64,000 bases of DNA, from contig NZ_FOFG01000009.1 of NCBI RefSeq assembly GCF_900110915.1, positions 62,001 to 126,000 of the forward strand, read 5' to 3'. Every line of letters starts with the position of its first letter. Position 1 is the first letter of the stretch. The translations under genes and the position numbers were made by a program. This DNA comes from Faunimonas pinastri. GTDB lineage: Bacteria; Pseudomonadota; Alphaproteobacteria; Rhizobiales; Afifellaceae. Positions 34,319 through 43,293 of this stretch are shown one piece after another. The notes beneath the pieces were generated by a model. It did no database searches. It was given only the letters and a program-made list of their open reading frames with translations, and was not told where the DNA came from.

Positions 34319-35953
34319 ATGCCAGGCGCCCCGCTCATCGCCACGACCGGTCACCTCCTCGACGTCCGCGACCTCTCCGTGCGGTTCAAGCTGCAGGACA
34401 ATACCGTGCAGGCGGTGGACGGGGTCAGCTTCCATGTCGACCGCGGCGAGACGCTGGCGATCGTCGGCGAATCCGGCTCCGGCAAGTCCGTCAGCGCCCG
34501 CGCGATCATGCGGCTCCTGCCGCGCACGGCGCTGATCGGCAAGGAAACGCGGATCCATTTCGACGGCCAGCGCATCGACATGGCCAGTGAACGCCAGATG
34601 CTCTCCATTCGCGGCGACAAGATCGCGATGATCTTCCAGGAGCCGATGTCGTCGCTGAACCCGATCTACAAGATCGGCAGCCAGATCGCGGAAACGCTGA
34701 TGCTGCACCAGCGCTTGACGAAGAAGCAGGCGCTGGCGCGTTCGCTCGACCTGTTGAAGCAGGTGCATATTCCCGAGCCAGAAGCCCGGCTGGAGCAGTT
34801 TCCGCACCAGCTCTCCGGCGGCCAGCGACAGCGCGTGATGATCGCCATGGCCATCGCCAACGAGCCGGACCTCCTGATCGCCGACGAACCCACGACCGCG
34901 CTGGACGTCACCGTGCAGGCGGAGATCCTGAAGCTAATCGCGCAGCTGCAGGCGAGCTACAACATGGGCGTCGTCCTGATCACCCACGACCTCACCATCG
35001 TGGAGAAGGTCTCCGACAGGGTCGCCGTGATGCGGCTGGGCAAGCTCGTGGAGAGCAACGGGACGGAGGAACTCTTCCGCCATCCGCAGCATCCCTATAC
35101 GCAGCGCCTCCTCGCGTCCGAGCCCAAGGGCACGCCGCAACCGTTGCAGGCGGACGCCGCGACGGTGCTGGACGTCGACAAGCTCTGCGTAGCCTACACC
35201 CTGAACTGGGGCGGCCTCTTCAGCCGCCAGACCCGCCAGCTCGTGGCCGTGAACGACATCAGCCTCGATATCCGGCAGGGCGAAACGCTGGGCGTGGTGG
35301 GCGAATCCGGCTCCGGCAAGACCACTCTCGGCAAGGCGGTGCTACGGCTGATCCACAACGACAGCGGAAGGATCCTTTTCCATGGCGAGCGCCTGGACGA
35401 CAAGGACAAGGCGGAGATGCGGCCTTTCCGCACCAGGATCCAGGTCGTGTTTCAGGATCCCTTCGCCTCGCTCAACCCGCGCCTGTCGGTTCGCGAGCTG
35501 ATCGAGGAAGGGCTGATCGTCAACGGGATCGGCACCGGCAGTCGCGACCGGTTGGTCCGGGTGCGCCGCGCCCTTTCCGACGTCGGCCTCGATCCCAACG
35601 TGCTGAACCGCTATCCGCACGAGTTCTCCGGCGGCCAGAGACAGCGCATCGCCATCGCCCGCGCGCTTGCACTGGAGCCGGAATTCATCGTGCTGGACGA
35701 GCCGACCTCCGCGCTCGATCTTTCCGTCCAGGCGCAGATCATCGACCTCCTGCGCGATCTCCAGGTCCGTTACGGGCTGACCTATCTCTTCATCAGCCAC
35801 GATCTGAAGGTGGTGCGCGCGCTCTGCCACCGCGTCGCCGTCATGTCCGCGGGCCAGGTGGTGGAAACCGGGGAGACGGCGCAGGTGATGGATGCGCCGG
35901 TCCATGATTATACGCGCCGCCTGATCCGCGCCGCGCTGGAGGTGGACGCCTGA
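34319..35953 (+). CDS. agpD: Fused double ABC ATPase for the alpha-galactoside importer (AgpD-like)
   Basis: 544 aa with two complete ATPase domains equivalent to DppD and DppF joined by a short linker (~265-285). Domain 1: Walker A GESGSGKS (50-57), signature LSGGQRQR (~165), Walker B LLIADEP. Domain 2: Walker A GESGSGKT (328-335), signature FSGGQRQR (~436), Walker B FIVLDEP. Both energise the AgpB/AgpC-like channel. It starts 10 nt after the permease stop. The next gene follows after a 49-nt gap, so one transcript is likely. Confidence 0.92.
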   Translation: MPGAPLIATTGHLLDVRDLSVRFKLQDNTVQAVDGVSFHVDRGETLAIVGESGSGKSVSARAIMRLLPRTALIGKETRIHFDGQRIDMASERQMLSIRGDKIAMIFQEPMSSLNPIYKIGSQIAETLMLHQRLTKKQALARSLDLLKQVHIPEPEARLEQFPHQLSGGQRQRVMIAMAIANEPDLLIADEPTTALDVTVQAEILKLIAQLQASYNMGVVLITHDLTIVEKVSDRVAVMRLGKLVESNGTEELFRHPQHPYTQRLLASEPKGTPQPLQADAATVLDVDKLCVAYTLNWGGLFSRQTRQLVAVNDISLDIRQGETLGVVGESGSGKTTLGKAVLRLIHNDSGRILFHGERLDDKDKAEMRPFRTRIQVVFQDPFASLNPRLSVRELIEEGLIVNGIGTGSRDRLVRVRRALSDVGLDPNVLNRYPHEFSGGQRQRIAIARALALEPEFIVLDEPTSALDLSVQAQIIDLLRDLQVRYGLTYLFISHDLKVVRALCHRVAVMSAGQVVETGETAQVMDAPVHDYTRRLIRAALEVDA

Positions 35954-36002
35954 GCGCCGCCCCCCTCGCCCTCCCAATCATTTCAGAACAGGGACGTTTC
36001 CC

Positions 36003-37316
36003 ATGACCAAGATTGCCATGATCGGCGCCGGCTCCACGGTGTTCATGAAGAACCTCCTCGGTGACATCCTCCAGGAGCCGCTGTTGGCGCAGTCCACCAT
36101 CGCGCTGATGGATATCGACGAGCATCGGCTGGAGACCTCCCGGCTCGTCGCCTCCAAGGTGGCCGAGGCCGTCGGCGCGTCGCCCACGATCGAAGCCTAT
36201 TCCGACCGGCGCAGGGCGCTGGAAGGGGCCGATTACGTCGTGCTGATGATCCAGGTCGCCGGCTACAAGCCGGGCACGGTGACGGATTTCGAAATCCCGA
36301 AGAAGTACGGCCTGCGCCAGACCATCGCCGACACGCTCGGCATCGGCGGGATCATGCGCGGCCTGCGCACAGCGCCCGTCCTGGTCGGCATCGCGCGCGA
36401 CATGGCGGAAGTCTGCCCGAACGCGCTGATGCTGCAATACGTGAACCCGATGGCGATGAACTGCTGGGCGCTGTCGCGCTTCGTGCCGGAAATCCGCACC
36501 GTCGGCCTCTGCCATTCCGTGCAGGGCACGAGCAAGGAGCTGGCGGAGGATATCGGCGTGCCGATCGATGAGATCCGCTATCTCTGCGCCGGCATCAACC
36601 ACATGTCGTTCTACCTCAAGTTCGAGCGCCGGCTGCCTGACGGCTCGATCGAGGATCTCTATCCGCGCATCCGGCAGGTCTATCAGGAGGGCCGGGCGCC
36701 GGACTGGAACCGCGTCCGCTACGAGGTGATGAAGCACTTCGGCTACTTCGTCACCGAATCCTCGGAACACTTTTCGGAATACGTGCCGTGGTTCATCAAG
36801 CGCAACCGGCCTGAGCTGATCGAGCAGTTCAACATCCCGCTCGACGAATATATCCGCCGCTGCGAGGTCCAGCTCTCCACCTGGAACGAGCAGGAAAAAC
36901 AGCTCGTGGCCGGCGGCGGCATCGAGGTGAAGCGAACTCACGAATATGCCGCCCGCATCATCATGGCGGAGCTCACCGGCGAGGCGACGGTGATCAACGG
37001 CAACGTTCGCAACGACGGGCTGATCGACAACCTCCCGGCGGATGCCTGTGTCGAGGTTCCCTGCCTCGTCGACCATAACGGCATCCAGCCGATCCGGGTC
37101 GGCAAGCTGCCGATCGAGCTGGCGAGCCTGATGCAGACCAACATCAACGTGCAGGCGCTGACGGTCGAAGCCCTGGCGACCGGTCGCCGCGATCACGTCA
37201 AGCAGGCAGCGATGCTGGACCCCCATACGGCGGCAGAACTGCCGCTGGAGGACATTTCACGCCTCGTCGACGACCTGATCGACGCTCACGAAGGCTGGCT
37301 GCCGATGCTGAACTGA
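36003..37316 (+). CDS. agaL2: Alpha-galactosidase, GH4 family (MelA/AgaL2)
   Basis: 437 aa, close to E. coli MelA (451 aa), with long runs of matching sequence: IGAGSTVFMKNLLGD, LRQTIADTLGIGGIMR, LQYVNPMAMNCWA, GLCHSVQGTSKELA, RYLCAGINHMSFYL, YFVTESSEHFSEYVPWFIK and GNVRNDGLIDNLPADACVEV. Metal ligands are Cys170 and His200; NAD+ binds at GAGS 8-11. It hydrolyses melibiose and related alpha-galactosides in the cytoplasm after import. It closes the operon, so two distinct GH4 enzymes flank the transporter genes, as in the Sinorhizobium agp locus. Confidence 0.94.
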   Translation: MTKIAMIGAGSTVFMKNLLGDILQEPLLAQSTIALMDIDEHRLETSRLVASKVAEAVGASPTIEAYSDRRRALEGADYVVLMIQVAGYKPGTVTDFEIPKKYGLRQTIADTLGIGGIMRGLRTAPVLVGIARDMAEVCPNALMLQYVNPMAMNCWALSRFVPEIRTVGLCHSVQGTSKELAEDIGVPIDEIRYLCAGINHMSFYLKFERRLPDGSIEDLYPRIRQVYQEGRAPDWNRVRYEVMKHFGYFVTESSEHFSEYVPWFIKRNRPELIEQFNIPLDEYIRRCEVQLSTWNEQEKQLVAGGGIEVKRTHEYAARIIMAELTGEATVINGNVRNDGLIDNLPADACVEVPCLVDHNGIQPIRVGKLPIELASLMQTNINVQALTVEALATGRRDHVKQAAMLDPHTAAELPLEDISRLVDDLIDAHEGWLPMLN

Positions 37317-37448
37317 CGCGCGAGCCGTTGCTGCCGGCAATGGCGGCGACGGCTGTCGTCGTCTTCGGGAAACCGCGTCGGCGTCCCGGGTGATCGGTGC
37401 AGACCGTCTCGCGAAACGCCGCCACCTCCGCGTCGGGCACCGAAACCG

Positions 37449-38378
37449 TCAGGTTCCCTGCCGAGCCAGCAAGGGTGTCGTCCCGTAGCGCTGCTTGAAC
37501 AGCCGGGAGAATGAGGCGGGATCGGAAAATCCGCAGCGGTAGCCGATCTCGGCAATGCCGGTGCCCCGGGGACAATCGGAAAGCAGGGTCCGCGCACGCT
37601 CCAGTCGCTGGTTGCGGATGTACTCCGCGACCGTGGTTTCGGTCGGCTCGAACAATCGGTTCAGATGCCTCGGGGACACGCGAAGCCGGTGGGCGACGAA
37701 GTCCGGCCGGAGCGCGAAGTCCCCCAGGTTTTCCTCGATGATGGTCATCGCCGCCGCGAGCATGCCGAACTTCCTCGCGGAGTTGCGGCCGCTCAGCGCC
37801 TCATCGAGGACTTGCCGGCAGGCCCGCACGCTTGCCGGGTCGTGGCGCACCATAAGCTCTTGCAAGGCGCGGTTCAGCGTCGCGGTGAGAACGCGACCGC
37901 CGCCGATCCCGCCGTCGATCTTGACGGCTCGCGTGCGGCGGGCATCGGCATCGCCGCCCGCCAGCGTGGACGGCGGCAGCTCGATCAGGATCTGCCGCAT
38001 GCGGCGCGTGAAGCCGTAAAGGAACGGGCGGTCGGCATCGTAGACCAGAAGGTCTCCGGCTCGGAGCGTCAGGCAGTGCTCCCCCTGGAAGAAGAACGCG
38101 TCTCCTTCCAGAAGAAGGCAGGCGAAAAGCGAGTCCAGCGGCTGGCGCTTCATGATTTCCGGGGTGCGCTCGACGATGTGCTGCTCGCCCCGGATATCGC
38201 TGATGCGGAAGCCGTTGCGGTCGTAATGATCGGCGCTTACGCGCAGTCCGTCCGCCGCGTGGGTGGAGCAACGCACCCCGGACAGGCTCGCGACGTTGTA
38301 AGCCTCCCAGTATTCGATGCGCTCGCTCTCGGGCACATCCATCGTGGAGATGCGCGCGTGGCTGCGTTCTTCCGTCAT
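37449..38378 (-). CDS. AraC family transcriptional regulator
   Basis: 309 aa from the ATG at 38378 (GAGGGGG upstream); the frame is open far beyond, but that part is antisense to the hydrolase gene. The N-terminal half is a ligand-binding beta domain of the AraC-binding-like type (FACLLLEGDAFFFQGEHCLTLRAGDLLVYDADRPFLYGF). The C-terminal 100 residues carry the paired helix-turn-helix (FVAHRLRVSPRHLNRLFEPTETTVAEYIRNQRLERA and IAEIGYRCGFSDPASFSRLFKQRYGTTP). It is divergent from a cysteine hydrolase and an MFS transporter and probably controls them. The effector is unknown. Confidence 0.87.
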   Translation of the reverse strand: MTEERSHARISTMDVPESERIEYWEAYNVASLSGVRCSTHAADGLRVSADHYDRNGFRISDIRGEQHIVERTPEIMKRQPLDSLFACLLLEGDAFFFQGEHCLTLRAGDLLVYDADRPFLYGFTRRMRQILIELPPSTLAGGDADARRTRAVKIDGGIGGGRVLTATLNRALQELMVRHDPASVRACRQVLDEALSGRNSARKFGMLAAAMTIIEENLGDFALRPDFVAHRLRVSPRHLNRLFEPTETTVAEYIRNQRLERARTLLSDCPRGTGIAEIGYRCGFSDPASFSRLFKQRYGTTPLLARQGT

Positions 38379-38420
38379 TGCCCCCTCGCGGCACACCCGC
38401 CGGCTCCGATCGCATGCCGC

Positions 38421-38492
38421 ATGTCCGGCCGATGACATGGCGGCCCCGGATACTTGTCGAGGAAGGACTCCATTCTTGTCAATTCCGGACAT
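38421..38492. promoter_or_regulatory. Candidate AraC-type binding sites in the divergent gap
   Basis: Two CTTGTC-A direct repeats (38453-38460 and 38475-38482) are 22 bases apart, the two-turn spacing favoured by AraC-family dimers. They lie inside a wider inverted repeat, ATGTCCGG at 38421-38428 and CCGGACAT at 38485-38492. They sit in the 229-base gap between the AraC regulator and the hydrolase gene. Confidence 0.4.
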
Positions 38493-38607
38493 CTCGCCCT
38501 TTCGCGGGCGGCCCGGCTGGCGGCGGCAAGAGCGGCGGATAAGGTCGACGGCAGCCAGGAGCGACCGGCCTTTGCGGTAGCCCCTGCCTGAAAGGAGATT
38601 TCTGTCG

Positions 38608-39222
38608 ATGTCCGAAGCAAGCAGCATCCCCTGGCGGTTCGACCGAAACCGGGCGGCCCTCATCGTCGTCGACATGCAACGCGACTTCGTGGAGGAGGGC
38701 GCCATCATGGAGGTGGCCATGGCGCGCAGGGCCATTCCCACGATGGCGCGGGTCGTCGAGGCCTGCCGCGGCGCGGGCATCCCGGTCATCTACACGCGGC
38801 ACGTCCTGCATGACGAGTTCGACATCTCGCCGCTGGAAGCCGCCTACCAGCCCAGGCTGAAGACCTCCGGCATGCGCGCCGGCACGCCCGGCGTCGAGAT
38901 CGTGCCGGAACTCGCTCCGCTGCCGCGTGACGTCATCGTCACCAAGCACCGCTACGACGCCTTTCACGACACGCAGCTGGAAACCGTGCTGCGCAACATC
39001 CGCGGCGAGCGGCAGGTCGACACCCTGGTGATCATCGGCACCGTTACCAGCGTGTGCTGCGAATCCACGGCGCGCAGCGCGTTCATGCGCGACTACAAGG
39101 TCGCCTTCATCAGCGACGCCAATGGCGGCTTCGACGAAGCGTCGCACAACGCCTCGTGCGACATCCTGGGCAGGGTTTTCGCCCGGGTGATGCGGTGCGA
39201 CGAGTTCCTGGGGGAAATGTGA
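38608..39222 (+). CDS. Cysteine hydrolase, isochorismatase-like family
   Basis: 204 aa. The catalytic triad is visible: Asp22 in ALIVVDMQRDF, Lys113 in VIVTKHRYDAF and Cys150 in GTVTSVCCESTAR, with the cis-peptide-type stretch preceding the cysteine. The family hydrolyses amides such as nicotinamide, N-carbamoylsarcosine or biuret, or the vinyl ether of isochorismate. Nothing in the sequence fixes the substrate. The MFS gene starts 1 nt after its stop, so the pair probably imports and hydrolyses the same compound. Confidence 0.87.
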   Translation: MSEASSIPWRFDRNRAALIVVDMQRDFVEEGAIMEVAMARRAIPTMARVVEACRGAGIPVIYTRHVLHDEFDISPLEAAYQPRLKTSGMRAGTPGVEIVPELAPLPRDVIVTKHRYDAFHDTQLETVLRNIRGERQVDTLVIIGTVTSVCCESTARSAFMRDYKVAFISDANGGFDEASHNASCDILGRVFARVMRCDEFLGEM

Positions 39223-39223
39223 G

Positions 39224-40471
39224 ATGACCGAGAGCAAGTTCGACACGAATTACGAATGGAAGGCAGTCACCCTGCTGGGGCTCGGCTTTGGCCTCGTCGG
39301 GCTGGATCGCTGGCTGATCACGCCGCTCTTCCCCGCCATCATGGCGGACCTGTCGCTCACCTATAAGGATCTTGGCACGATCGTTGGCGTGCTCGGCATA
39401 TCCTGGGGCGTGTTCTCGATCCTCATGGGCAACGTCTCCGACCGGATCGGCCGGCGAAAGGTGATCCTCCCGGCGATCCTCATCTTCTCGGTGCTGTCTG
39501 CCCTTTCCGGCTGGACGGGCGGCTTCGCCGGCCTGCTGCTTATCCGCATCCTGATGGGACTGGCGGAGGGCTCCTATTGCCCGACCAGTGTCGCGGCCAC
39601 CGGGGAAGCGTCGCACCCGAAGCGCCGCGGCCTCAATCAGGGCCTGCAGATGAGCCTGTTCGCCCTCTTCGGCTTCGGCTTCGCCCCGATCATCGCCACG
39701 CAGCTCCTTCAGGTGGTCCCCTCCTGGCGGTGGGTCTTCGTGATCTCGGCCCTTCCGGGAATAATCCTGGCGGCCATCATGTATTTCGTGATCCGCGAAC
39801 CTCGCGCCATTCCCTCCGCGTCCGTCCAGCAACCGGCAAAACGTTCGCAGGCGCGCCCGGGCTGGGGGGAGCTCTTCAGCAACCGGAATGTGCTCACCGC
39901 CATTATCGGGCTGTTCTGCGCGATGAGCGGCATCTTCGTGATGGGCGCGATGATCCCGAACTATCTCGTGGATTACCTCAAGCTCGGCGGGCAGCAGATG
40001 GGCTTCGTGATGTCGGCGATCGGGTTCGGCGGCTTTCTCGGCGAATTCGCGGTGCCGGGTATCTCCGACCTGATCGGGCGCAAACTCGCCGCCATCCTCG
40101 CCTTTATCGGCGCGGCGATCTTCCTCTGGCTCTTCTCCCGGACGGGCGCGAGCCCCACGATGCTCTTCGCCCTGCTGTTCTGCTCCGCCTTCTTCTGCCT
40201 CGGCCTGCTGGCGCTCTTCACCGGCCCGATCGCGATGGAAGCAGTGCCGGCAGCCCTGATCGCATCGGCCATCGGCCTGGTGTCTGGAGCCGGTGAGATC
40301 TTCGGCGGCGGGGTCGCTCCGTTCCTGGCGGGTATCGTGGCAGACGGATACGGCATCCAGTACACCCTGTATCTCGCCTTGTCGGGCCTGGTGCTGGGGG
40401 CGTTCGTCAGCCTCTTCCTGCGCGAGACCGCGCCCGGAAAAACGGCTGTGGTCGCCATCCCGGCCGGATGA
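39224..40471 (+). CDS. MFS transporter
   Basis: 415 aa with 12 membrane helices in two six-helix halves. The loop 2-3 motif (GNVSDRIGRRKVILP) and its echo in the second half (GISDLIGRKLAAI) are typical of MFS symporters. The first helix contains GLDRW, resembling metabolite:proton symporters for organic acids. The gene is translationally coupled to the cysteine hydrolase (stop TGA at 39220, start ATG at 39224). The substrate is likely an amide or organic acid, by context only. Confidence 0.87.
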   Translation: MTESKFDTNYEWKAVTLLGLGFGLVGLDRWLITPLFPAIMADLSLTYKDLGTIVGVLGISWGVFSILMGNVSDRIGRRKVILPAILIFSVLSALSGWTGGFAGLLLIRILMGLAEGSYCPTSVAATGEASHPKRRGLNQGLQMSLFALFGFGFAPIIATQLLQVVPSWRWVFVISALPGIILAAIMYFVIREPRAIPSASVQQPAKRSQARPGWGELFSNRNVLTAIIGLFCAMSGIFVMGAMIPNYLVDYLKLGGQQMGFVMSAIGFGGFLGEFAVPGISDLIGRKLAAILAFIGAAIFLWLFSRTGASPTMLFALLFCSAFFCLGLLALFTGPIAMEAVPAALIASAIGLVSGAGEIFGGGVAPFLAGIVADGYGIQYTLYLALSGLVLGAFVSLFLRETAPGKTAVVAIPAG

Positions 40472-40786
40472 CCTGCCTGCCAGAATAAGTGGGCGGAGGC
40501 TTCCGAGCGGCGATCGGAAGCCCCCGCCCCAAACTCACCGGGCGGCCGCTCCCGGTTCGGCGACGGCATCTTTCGCAGGGTATGGCGGCTGCCAGGAGCA
40601 ATCGTTCCCAGCATCGGGAACGACCCGCCGCCGAGCGGCCTGCGACGCTCCGCTCCAGATCACCGCCACGACGAATAGTTTGGCATCCATCCAGTTGTCG
40701 ACCGGCGAGCGATCTGGTTCACTCCCGGGAACGACACCGTGACGAGCGGTGAGAATATCGGTCCAAAAGGATCCGGGGGGAGGCAC
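40472..40786. promoter_or_regulatory. 315-base intergenic region with terminator-like hairpin and two CGGGAAC dyads
   Basis: No gene is supported here. A 16-base-pair stem with one mismatch (40491-40506 with 40514-40529) lies 20 bases after the MFS stop and probably ends that transcript, although a T-tract is lacking. TCGTTCCC (40602-40609) and GGGAACGA (40616-40623) form a perfect dyad. A second dyad-like site, GTTCACTCCCGGGAAC, is at 40717-40732. Both contain CGGGAACGAC. They may be operators for the SDR gene. Confidence 0.5.
40491..40529 (+). terminator. Hairpin after the MFS gene
   Basis: GGGCGGAGGCTTCCGA pairs with TCGGAAGCCCCCGCCC across a 7-base loop with a single mismatch. It lies 20 bases after the MFS stop codon, with no downstream T run. 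Confidence 0.6.
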
Positions 40787-41545
40787 ATGGCACAGCTGCA
40801 GGACAAGGTTTGCGTGATCACCGGCGGCGCCGGGAGCATCGGGATGGAAACGGCGAAGCTGTTCCTGGCCGAGGGCGCCAGGGTGATGCTTGTCGATCTC
40901 GACCGGGAGCGACTCGAAGCGGCGGCGGCAGAACTTGCAAGCCGGGATCTCGCCACCATGCAGGCGGACGTCACGTCACGCGAAAGCGTCGAAGCCTTCG
41001 TGGCGGAAACGGTCCGACGCTGGGGCGGCATCGACGCGGTCTTCAGCAATGCGGGCAATTTCGGCACGGTGGCGCCCATCGAAGCCTACCCGGAGGCCAC
41101 TTTCGACGCCGTCTATGCCGTGCACGTGAAAGGCGCCTTTCTCGTCTGCCGGGCCGCGGTGCCGCACATGGGGCGCGGCGGCAGCATCGTCATCACCTCA
41201 AGCGTTGCCGGCACCCGCGGCGACCCGGGAGTCTACGCCTATATCACGGCCAAACATGCGCAGGTGGGGCTGATGCGCTGCCTTGCAAAGGAACTCGCGC
41301 CCAGAGGCATCCGGGTCAACACGATCCATCCGGGACCGATCGAGAACGGCTTTCAGCACGCGGTCGAGGCCGATCTTTCAACCATCATCGGCCGCGATGG
41401 CGGGGCGTTCTTCGACGAGATCATCCCGATGGGCCGCCACGGCCGCGCCGAGGAAATCGCCCGGTCCGTGCTATATCTCGCCTCCGACCAGAGCAGCTTC
41501 ACCACCGGAACCACGCTGATGGTGGACGGCGGGATGAGCGCCTGA
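40787..41545 (+). CDS. Short-chain dehydrogenase/reductase (SDR)
   Basis: 252 aa from the ATG at 40787 with a strong GGGAGG site; a GTG-initiated extension from 40739 is rejected. Classical SDR features: NAD(P) motif TGGAGSIGMETAKLF, the aspartate in VMLVDLDRE (favouring NAD(H)), NAG (SNAGNFG), catalytic Ser in VITSSVAG and YAYITAKHA (Tyr-x-x-x-Lys). It oxidises an alcohol or reduces a ketone. It converges on a dihydroxyacetophenone-dioxygenase-like gene and lies beside the aromatic cluster, so an aryl alcohol or ketone substrate is plausible but unproven. Confidence 0.87.
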   Translation: MAQLQDKVCVITGGAGSIGMETAKLFLAEGARVMLVDLDRERLEAAAAELASRDLATMQADVTSRESVEAFVAETVRRWGGIDAVFSNAGNFGTVAPIEAYPEATFDAVYAVHVKGAFLVCRAAVPHMGRGGSIVITSSVAGTRGDPGVYAYITAKHAQVGLMRCLAKELAPRGIRVNTIHPGPIENGFQHAVEADLSTIIGRDGGAFFDEIIPMGRHGRAEEIARSVLYLASDQSSFTTGTTLMVDGGMSA

Positions 41546-41612
41546 TCTTCCGCTGGACCCTTCCCCGGGGACAACCCGCCTTCCCCGCCCCGCCCGCGTA
41601 TCGTCGAGCGGG

Positions 41613-42146
41613 CTAGCGGAGCAGCGCGTCGATCATGTCGGCGCTCAGTCCCACCGCATCGTAGTGCGCCTTGCACATGGCGATGTACTTGTGGACGTCG
41701 AAATAGCCGTTCGGCTCGCCGTCCTCGTCGAGCCAGATCAGCGGGCCCTCGACAATGAAGATCGCCTTCATCGGGTCCCGGTGCTCGTAGGCGACCAGCG
41801 TATGCCCCTCGCCCGGAGTCTCGTAGATGAAATCGCCCGCCGTGGCGGTCCAGTCGTGCTCCAGGTAACCCCATTTTCCGGAGATCGTATAGGCGAAGAC
41901 CTGATGGGGATGGTAATACCGGTTCACCAGCCCGGCCCGTCTGGCGGTCAGCACGTCGCACCATTTGTTCTGGCTGGGCGAGATCCAGAGCGGGCGCGAG
42001 GACACCGTTTCCGTGAAGGGAACGTAGTAGCGCTCGTCCCCGGTGGCGGCGTCCGCGGTGTAGACTTCCGGCAGGGCGTTCGGCTGGAACACCGTGGTGA
42101 TCGGCTTGAGGTCCTTCCAGAATTCCCCCGTCGCAGCTTCAGGCAT
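41613..42146 (-). CDS. 2,4'-dihydroxyacetophenone dioxygenase family cupin
   Basis: 177 aa from the ATG at 42146 (GAGGAAG upstream); a GTG at 42161 is an alternative. A single cupin barrel carries the iron-site histidines in YYHPHQVFAYTISGKWGYLEHDW (His79, His81) and TPGEGHTLVAYE (His115), the same H-x-H...H layout as the characterised bacterial dioxygenase. That enzyme splits 2,4'-dihydroxyacetophenone into 4-hydroxybenzoate and formate. 4-Hydroxybenzoate is exactly the substrate of PobA encoded 15 kb away. The family also includes members of unknown substrate, so the reaction is likely rather than certain. It lies 69 nt after the branched-chain-type permease gene on the same strand and may be the last gene of that operon. 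Confidence 0.75.
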   Translation of the reverse strand: MPEAATGEFWKDLKPITTVFQPNALPEVYTADAATGDERYYVPFTETVSSRPLWISPSQNKWCDVLTARRAGLVNRYYHPHQVFAYTISGKWGYLEHDWTATAGDFIYETPGEGHTLVAYEHRDPMKAIFIVEGPLIWLDEDGEPNGYFDVHKYIAMCKAHYDAVGLSADMIDALLR

Positions 42147-42215
42147 GGCTTCCTCCGTCACCGCCCCCTCCGGGGCTGTTGCTGATCGTCCGTGGCAGGC
42201 GATCGCCCCGGCGGG

Positions 42216-43292
42216 TCAGCCGGCGGGCGTCGAATGCGGCTCCTTCAGGTGCGTGCCGGAGGGCGCGCTGTCGGACCCGGCGAGGGGCCGCGCCGGCGGC
42301 CGGTGCGACACGGGGATGAGGTCGCCCGGCACGACGCGGCGCAGGATGCCCCAGAGGCCGCGCGGTTCCACCATGATGACCCCGATGGAGAGCATGCCCA
42401 GGATGATGAAGTGCCAGACGCCGATCTCGGCGAGGTATTGCCGGATCAGGAAGAACACCACCGTGCCGATGATCGGCCCCTCGAAGCTGCCGATGCCGCC
42501 GATCACCACGATGAAGATCACGTAGACCGTCCAGTCGGTGATCGAGAAGGAGGCGGGCGGCGCGACGCGAAGCTTCTGCAGCGTGATGATGCCGCCGGCG
42601 AGGCCGAGGAACGGCGCCGTCCAGAGAAAGCAGAGAATGCGCGAGCGGATCAGGTTGACGCCGACGGAGCCCGCGCCCTCCTCGTTGTCGCGCATGGCGG
42701 TGAGGCCGAGGCCGATGCGCGAGCGCATCAGGAGCCAGGTGGTGGCGAGTGCCACGGCGGCGACCGCGAGCGCCAGCCAGTAGATGTGCGAATAGCGCAG
42801 CGCCGGCTGCACGCCCAGCGACCGGACCACGGAGACGGGCATGCTGACGCCCGAGCCGCCGCCGAAGGCGGTGAGCTTGCCGGCGCCCAGCATCAGCGTT
42901 TCCGCCACCACCCAGCTGCCGACCGCGAGATAGGCGGCGCGCAGGCGGAAGATGATCAGCATGACGGGCACGGCGAAGACCAGCGCGGTCGCGCCACCCG
43001 CCAGCAGCGCCAGGTAGGGGCTGAACCCGGCGAAGACGGCAAAGCCGAAGAAGGCATAAGCTCCGATGCCGACAAAGGCGTGCTGGCCGACGGAAACGAT
43101 GTCGGCATAGCCGGCGAGCAGGTTCCACATGATGGCGATGACGAGCAGCGACAGGAACTGCGTCAGGAGCTGCAGCTGGGGAATGCTGCAGACCCACGGG
43201 CCGGCGATCAGGAAGCAGAGGCCGAGCAGCAGGAGCAGGCGTCCGGCGGGCACCAGCCAGGCGTTGAAGGGAGCCTTGGGCACCGGTGACAC
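42216..43292 (-). CDS. livM: Branched-chain amino acid-type ABC transporter permease (LivM-like)
   Basis: 358 aa, ~9-10 membrane helices with the LivM core WNLLAGYADIVSVGQHAFVGIGAYAF and the conserved SRIGLGLTAMRDNEEGAGSVGVNLIRSR loop. It forms the heterodimeric channel with LivH. Its start follows the LivH stop by 1 nt. Importers of this type in aromatic-degrading bacteria often carry aromatic acids rather than amino acids, and the location here supports that idea. Confidence 0.88.
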   Translation of the reverse strand: MSPVPKAPFNAWLVPAGRLLLLLGLCFLIAGPWVCSIPQLQLLTQFLSLLVIAIMWNLLAGYADIVSVGQHAFVGIGAYAFFGFAVFAGFSPYLALLAGGATALVFAVPVMLIIFRLRAAYLAVGSWVVAETLMLGAGKLTAFGGGSGVSMPVSVVRSLGVQPALRYSHIYWLALAVAAVALATTWLLMRSRIGLGLTAMRDNEEGAGSVGVNLIRSRILCFLWTAPFLGLAGGIITLQKLRVAPPASFSITDWTVYVIFIVVIGGIGSFEGPIIGTVVFFLIRQYLAEIGVWHFIILGMLSIGVIMVEPRGLWGILRRVVPGDLIPVSHRPPARPLAGSDSAPSGTHLKEPHSTPAG

Positions 43293-43293
43293 C

